In this document: positions 59,223 through 64,000 of the stretch, in pieces
How the letters are laid out: every line of letters starts with the position of its first letter
Numbering within the stretch: the stretch's first letter is position 1
Notes under the pieces: model-generated
What the model was told of the DNA's origin: nothing
Databases searched by the model: none
Seen by the model: the letters and a program-made list of their open reading frames with translations, nothing else
From: Paralichthys olivaceus
Lineage: Eukaryota > Chordata > Actinopteri > Pleuronectiformes > Paralichthyidae
Direction of reading: 5' to 3'
Assembly (NCBI RefSeq): GCF_024713975.1
Contig: NC_091108.1
Location: 5,757,001-5,821,000, forward strand
Length of the DNA: 64,000 nucleotides
Position numbers and translations under genes: made by a program

Positions 59223-59805
59223 GCAGCGCTGCAGCCGGCAGGTGGAAATCAAGAGGGGTGGAGTCGAGCCGCTAATGTGCGCTCAACGGCAGGACTGTCA
59301 GTGTCTGCTTTTGTTTCGTTTTTATTATTTGTTCAAGTTATATTCATTTCTGATCAATGCAAATATTAGATGGAGCCTTTGAGTAGGTTAAAAAAAAAAA
59401 AAAGTAATTATATTTTACTACTGTGTGGCTCCTAATGTGAGCGAGGCCAAGGAGAGCAGGAGTAATGTTTACATCCAACTGATTCGGTGCAGAGTTGTAC
59501 ACGATCTATCACAGTGGGTCAAACGGCTTGAAAGCAGATGTTACGATTTGTGGTTTAAAGTTACAGTATCACCTCCTCACAGGTCAATAACACTCATCAG
59601 TCAGTCTGATATTTTTTACGTGAAGCCTCTTCGTTCTGCCACATTTCCTCTTTGTTGATTATCTGTATATATTTGTTACATATGAATGAAGTTGAATTCA
59701 GTGTTATTAGTTTGATAACTGTAAATTTAAAGAGTAAAATTCCTTCATTTTGTATTATCATTGAAACACGTCAGAGCAATGCCTTCCTGCTCGGCTGTTG
59801 TGCTT

Positions 59806-60148
59806 TTTATTCATCATCAGTTTGACTCCCTTTACATTCAGCTTTGCAAAAACAAAACAAAACATGAGATGCTGTGAGTTAAAATTACACGGTAAAGAAA
59901 ACCAGTAAAAAAAAAACAAACATACGCTCTTTTCCAGCCCAGCACCTGTTTCCCTTTCCCCCGTCTGCAACCACACTATTTTAAATCATTAAATGTCTAT
60001 TTAGAGAAAACTGTTCCGTGGTCTCCCTGCGTCATTTCTAATATGATGTCACTGCAGCCATCAAGGTGAGCTGTTGTAGTGTCATCGGCAGGTTCCCGTC
60101 TGACAGACCGGGGTGGGGGGGGGGATGCTGAATGGAGTGGAAAGTTCT
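59806..60148 (-). other. Possible last exon of an unknown minus-strand gene
   Basis: Minus-strand AATAAA at 59811-59806. A stop near 59997 closes a 50-codon frame, which opens at a good acceptor near 60148 (CTGTGTGTCTCTGCAG before AACTTT). The peptide (N-F-P-L-H-S-A...V-F-S-K) is not recognised, and no upstream exon could be linked. May be chance. Confidence 0.2.
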
Positions 60149-60159
60149 GCAGAGACACA

Positions 60160-62900
60160 CAGAGGAGGAGGAGGAGGGGGCTGGTTTCCTGTATCAGCCT
60201 CATGGTTGTAGCTAACCCTGGACGTTTCTTTCCATCCCATCCTGGAGGTATTCTCAAACAGTGCAACTCTTAATACCCGGAGCCCGTGATATCATCGGCA
60301 ACTGAAAGCCAGCACTCTGTAAATATGCAGGAGAGCTGGGAAGGATGTGACTCAAGCTGTGGTCAGCGGTCACAGACACGTTCGAGAGAAACGTCGGATG
60401 GACTAACACAGTCTGGTTATTGTTCTTGCCAAGCCAGGCTGCAGCGGTCCAGCATGAGGTCATACCTAAAGTTTGTCTCTGAATGGTGATACTCTTAATT
60501 CGTGTGAGTCACATCGAAGCAGGTGCTACAGGTTGCGACTCCATTTCACAATGACCTGAAATGCCAGATTTGTGCGTGTTAACTCGTCTCATGTTGCATC
60601 AGATCCATCTTGGAAGCACCTGCTTTTCTTTGAATATCTACACAACAGGTGTGACTTGTCCTCACCACGCAAGACGTTTCTCACAAGCGGGAATCCATTT
60701 TGTCGGCCTCCAAGATGTTCGCTTGTGGCCGAACCACAGGGGAACCACACGCAGCTGTGGGTGCATCTAAGGTTTGACAACAGAGAGAGGCTGCTAATAA
60801 AGATGGCACCTTTTAAAATATGTTAGGAAGATAATTTCTCTTTGAAAAGAGGCTTCTCTTGATGGAAATAAGTTTTCCGCTCTACTCCCTGCTGACTTTG
60901 GCAGCTTTGGTCGACAGTGATAGACGGATGGTTCATCCAGGCACCTGCCAACTATTTTTTTTCCCAGCTGCCCTTTTCCATACAGTTTCCAATGAAGCTC
61001 AAAGAAACCATCTGTTGTGTCAGGTGTGCTGCGTCTGGGAACATCGTACGATTCATCATTTTCCATGTCAACATGTGTGCTATGCCATGTTCTCCTCATG
61101 ATCAAGTATAAGAAATATGAAATCAGTAAAACAATCTATATTTGGTGTTCAGTTTTCTATGTGAACACACGTCCTATCCAGCGGTGATCTGAATGATCGG
61201 TATGAGACTACTAATAACACCTACTCAGACCAGATTACATTTATCTTATCTTCATCTGCCTCTGGAACCGTCTGGGTTTGCCAAAGCTGGTGCATGTTTG
61301 ACTGTTCAAAACTATTATGACCTCTATCTCACATAAAGATTTAAGCATCTCTAAAGCCAAGTCTTAAATTCCCACAGCACACGTACACACACAAACACAC
61401 ACACATGCACAGACACACACATCGGCCAATTTAAGTTGCAGTGGGGCACAAACAATAATGTAGAATATGAGGTTTGTATATTCATGTATTGAGTGAAAAA
61501 AACAAAACAAGCCATAGCCACAAGTGTGAAGCTATTCTCGGTCAACAGCTGTTGCACTATGTTGCTCCTAAAATGCTTTGCACAGATAGAATCAGGAGCA
61601 TTAAAAGAATATATAATTTTATAAAAGCCCAGTACAAACTAAAACACACCTTAGGTACTGTAACCACAGTCGTAAAGGTTTAAACAATGGTCCCATTCTT
61701 ATCTTGATGTACTTTTCTAAAAATTAATACTTTGTGGCATTTCAAATGACAGGCATGAATTTACAGCTCTGGATAATGGTATAAAATGTGATTATGATTA
61801 TACAACAACTTGAGTGAAATGAATGCAACCCAGTGATTTATGTTTGAACCGCAGGGTTACATAACTTTGATCTGGTTTTGAACAAAATTAATGAACCTTC
61901 TTGTGCCAACAGCGTAACCACACTAATAGGTGAGTAGAAAAGAAAATTCACCTCTCCCCTCAGGTGATTATTTTGTTGCCATGCCGACCATGCATTGTTG
62001 TCACAGATTTGATAGCAGATACAGTGCAGAAGTTATTGGCAATGGAAAATAACTATGGTTACTTGACAGCAATCATGCAGCAACAGGTAGAGGTGTGACA
62101 GTGTGGCAGCGTCGACTTCAAACCCAGGTGTGCCGTGAGGAACCCTGTGTTTATAGATACGGAACCCTGGTGCCTAGCAACAAAGGGAAATCCTCGCGTG
62201 TCATATTGGGACTATGATCACTGCGTGACGTCAAGGCAGGTCGTTCCCCTCTCAGGCATGCATGGTGCCCCTGTAATCATCTGTGTGAAGTCTGTCACCC
62301 TCAGTTGTGAAATACAAATAGTGCCATGAGTCACTTTGAGATGGTAATTGGAGAAAAGGTATTTCACTGTAGGTGAAGCCGCTGAATGAGACGGACGTCC
62401 TCCCACAGAAAGGACTGAAATAGTTGTTACGCTGGTTTTGAAAACACCAGGAGCTCAGTGTGTGGTCCTGGATTTACAGCAGGGTATTCCTCAAGTTTCC
62501 ATCCTCCTGTGTAGACTTTAGAACAATATTGGTTTAAAGAGCATATAGCTGAGTGTTCAGCCTGCTGGCCTTGAGACGCTTGGGTAATCTCTCAGTCTCC
62601 AGCCCACACATCGCTGACAGATAGTGTGCTAAGACGGCCAAGTGTCACACGTGACAGTGGGCCATGCTGCCACGTCAGAAGCCTTACGTTAGGTCAGTTA
62701 CTTGCACTGTCACTTGGTCAAAGTGCAAAACAGGGTAAACATTTGGCAAAGTTGCTATATTTACTTCCCCGTAAAATATGTCATGCAACAAGTGTTTTGT
62801 TCTGTCATTGCCTTGGAAACTTACTCATCAGCACTGGAGTCCAAAGTCTGAAAGATCAGCAAGTTCAGTGGAGGATGTGCAACCGTTCATAATTCACAGA
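60160..62900. other. Intergenic DNA right of ap1m1
   Basis: No gene found. A (CA)n run lies at about 61381-61420. Confidence 0.45.
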
Positions 62901-62914
62901 CCACGTTATTATGG

Positions 62915-63030
62915 ACTGCCGGAGCAGTGGATCCCAACCTGTGGGTACGACCCCCCAACAGAGTGGGTGGTCCCAAGATAGCATCCTAGAAAGGGAGGCC
63001 CTCAGATATTTCAGGGGGTTACCAGATGAT
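62915..63030 (+). repeat. Fragment of a dispersed hAT-like repeat
   Basis: 'cagtggatcccaacctgtgg' then 'gtacgacccccc...gtgggtggtcccaagata' resembles the widespread 'cagtggttcccaacctggggtc' termini of non-autonomous hAT elements. Only one end is recognised. Confidence 0.4.
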
Positions 63031-63789
63031 TAAAGGGAAGAGGGAAAAAAACCTGTTACATAGAATAGTTTATTTTTTCCTCTTCTCATATTTTGTTGTT
63101 TTTTTAAAGTGCTGGTTACTTTTCCCTCCTCTGGCCTCTAAGCCAGAGAGTCACACAAGTGGTTCAGTGAGGCTGTAGTTCTGCAGTGCTCCAAGCTAAA
63201 GGCCTAAATATCATCATGCTAACAATGATAATGATTTGCTGATGTTTAGCAGGTTTAATGTTTATTCTACATTCACTTGATATCGTTCAGACCTTAATTA
63301 CAAGCAGCCCAGAGGTACTGACAGAGACAAAGAACAACTGGAACTGTCAGCAATCCACTTACACTAAACTAAAATCCAATATTAACACAAACACAATCAG
63401 CCCAGATTGATGATAATATACATTTCTAGTTTGTATATGGCCTCGCTTGATGTGTACTTCCCAGGCCCCATCCCTCCACCATGTTTGGTGAACGTCGGTT
63501 CACTGGATTTTGTGTAATCCTGCATGGAAATAAACCAACAACTAGATATTGGTGAAAAAGTAACATAAAGTCTGACCTTTTGCTGACATGGCATGAATGC
63601 AGCGTTACTGTATCATTACCATGTTAAGTGTTGGCAAGCTAACATTTGCTAATCAGAACGAAAATATGCTATCAAGTCAAATTGGAAATTACTATTTGAA
63701 CTTTCTGCTCACATTAGGTGAAAACCAGTTGATTACTCATCCTCTGAAGAACATGAATGACTGCACAACATTTCAAAATAGCTTTTCTA

Positions 63790-63900
63790 TCAGTGAAGGA
63801 GTGAGACTCAGGAGGAAGAGTGTGTGGTCCATAAATTGGAAGGTTGGTGGTTCGATCTCCAACTCCTCCAGTCCACAGAAGTGATGCACTGAACCCTAAC
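63790..63900 (+). repeat. tRNA-like SINE fragment
   Basis: 'tggtccataaattggaaggt', then 'tggtggttcgatctccaact' with a B-box-like GGTTCGATC, then 'ctccagtccaca' and 'cactgaaccctaac'. This is a common teleost repeat related to a tRNA. Confidence 0.5.
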
Positions 63901-64000
63901 TTTGCCAGACAATAGCTGTACTATCAGAGATAGAAGAGCCACGTATAGATGCGTTTTATGAATGTACAACTGTAACAAGTCGTGCTTTGAGTCATCAATA

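Noticed and set aside
60794-61105. A 103-codon minus-strand ORF
   Set aside because: No recognisable domain, no splice context, and composition like surrounding non-coding DNA.

Overview
This window is nuclear DNA from a ray-finned (teleost) fish. Genes are split by GT-AG introns, the intergenic DNA is AT-rich with many (CA)n and (TCTA)n microsatellites, and the dispersed repeats are teleost types (L2-like LINE ends, tRNA-like SINE tails). I rebuilt the exons by hand by following splice sites and reading phase; every gene model reported as complete closes in frame.

Layout, left to right: a CC chemokine of CCL27/28 type (+, 2190-3417); the LKB1-dependent kinase nim1k (-, 7067-8823); the secreted cysteine-rich protein pinhead (+, 12133-16217); the BMP-like ligand admp (+, 18025-19968); an SLC1A excitatory amino-acid transporter (-, 20708-24140); cib3 (+, 26011-29176); rab8a (-, 32014-33963); tropomyosin tpm4 with two first exons and two last exons (-, 35312-44630); and ap1m1 (+, 49522-59222). 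From 59.3 kb to the end I find no convincing gene.

Two blocks meet here. The chemokine-nim1k pair resembles human 5p12 (CCL28, NIM1K). The cib3-rab8a-tpm4-ap1m1 block resembles human 19p13.1. Between them lies the pinhead-admp tandem pair, an old chordate linkage of two dorsoventral-patterning signals, followed by the transporter. A decayed LINE sits between the transporter and cib3.

The most interesting part is pinhead-admp. Pinhead shows an internal repeat (a C-E-x-K...C-x-R-V-P module and three D-V-G-x-C motifs). Its exon 4 splice donor is fused to a GT microsatellite. Its proximal upstream DNA holds an inverted T-box-like site and two TCF/LEF-like sites. The predicted admp mRNA carries an overlapping upstream ORF. 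The transporter is also unusual: the nearly invariant N-M-D-G-T motif reads T-M-D-G-T.
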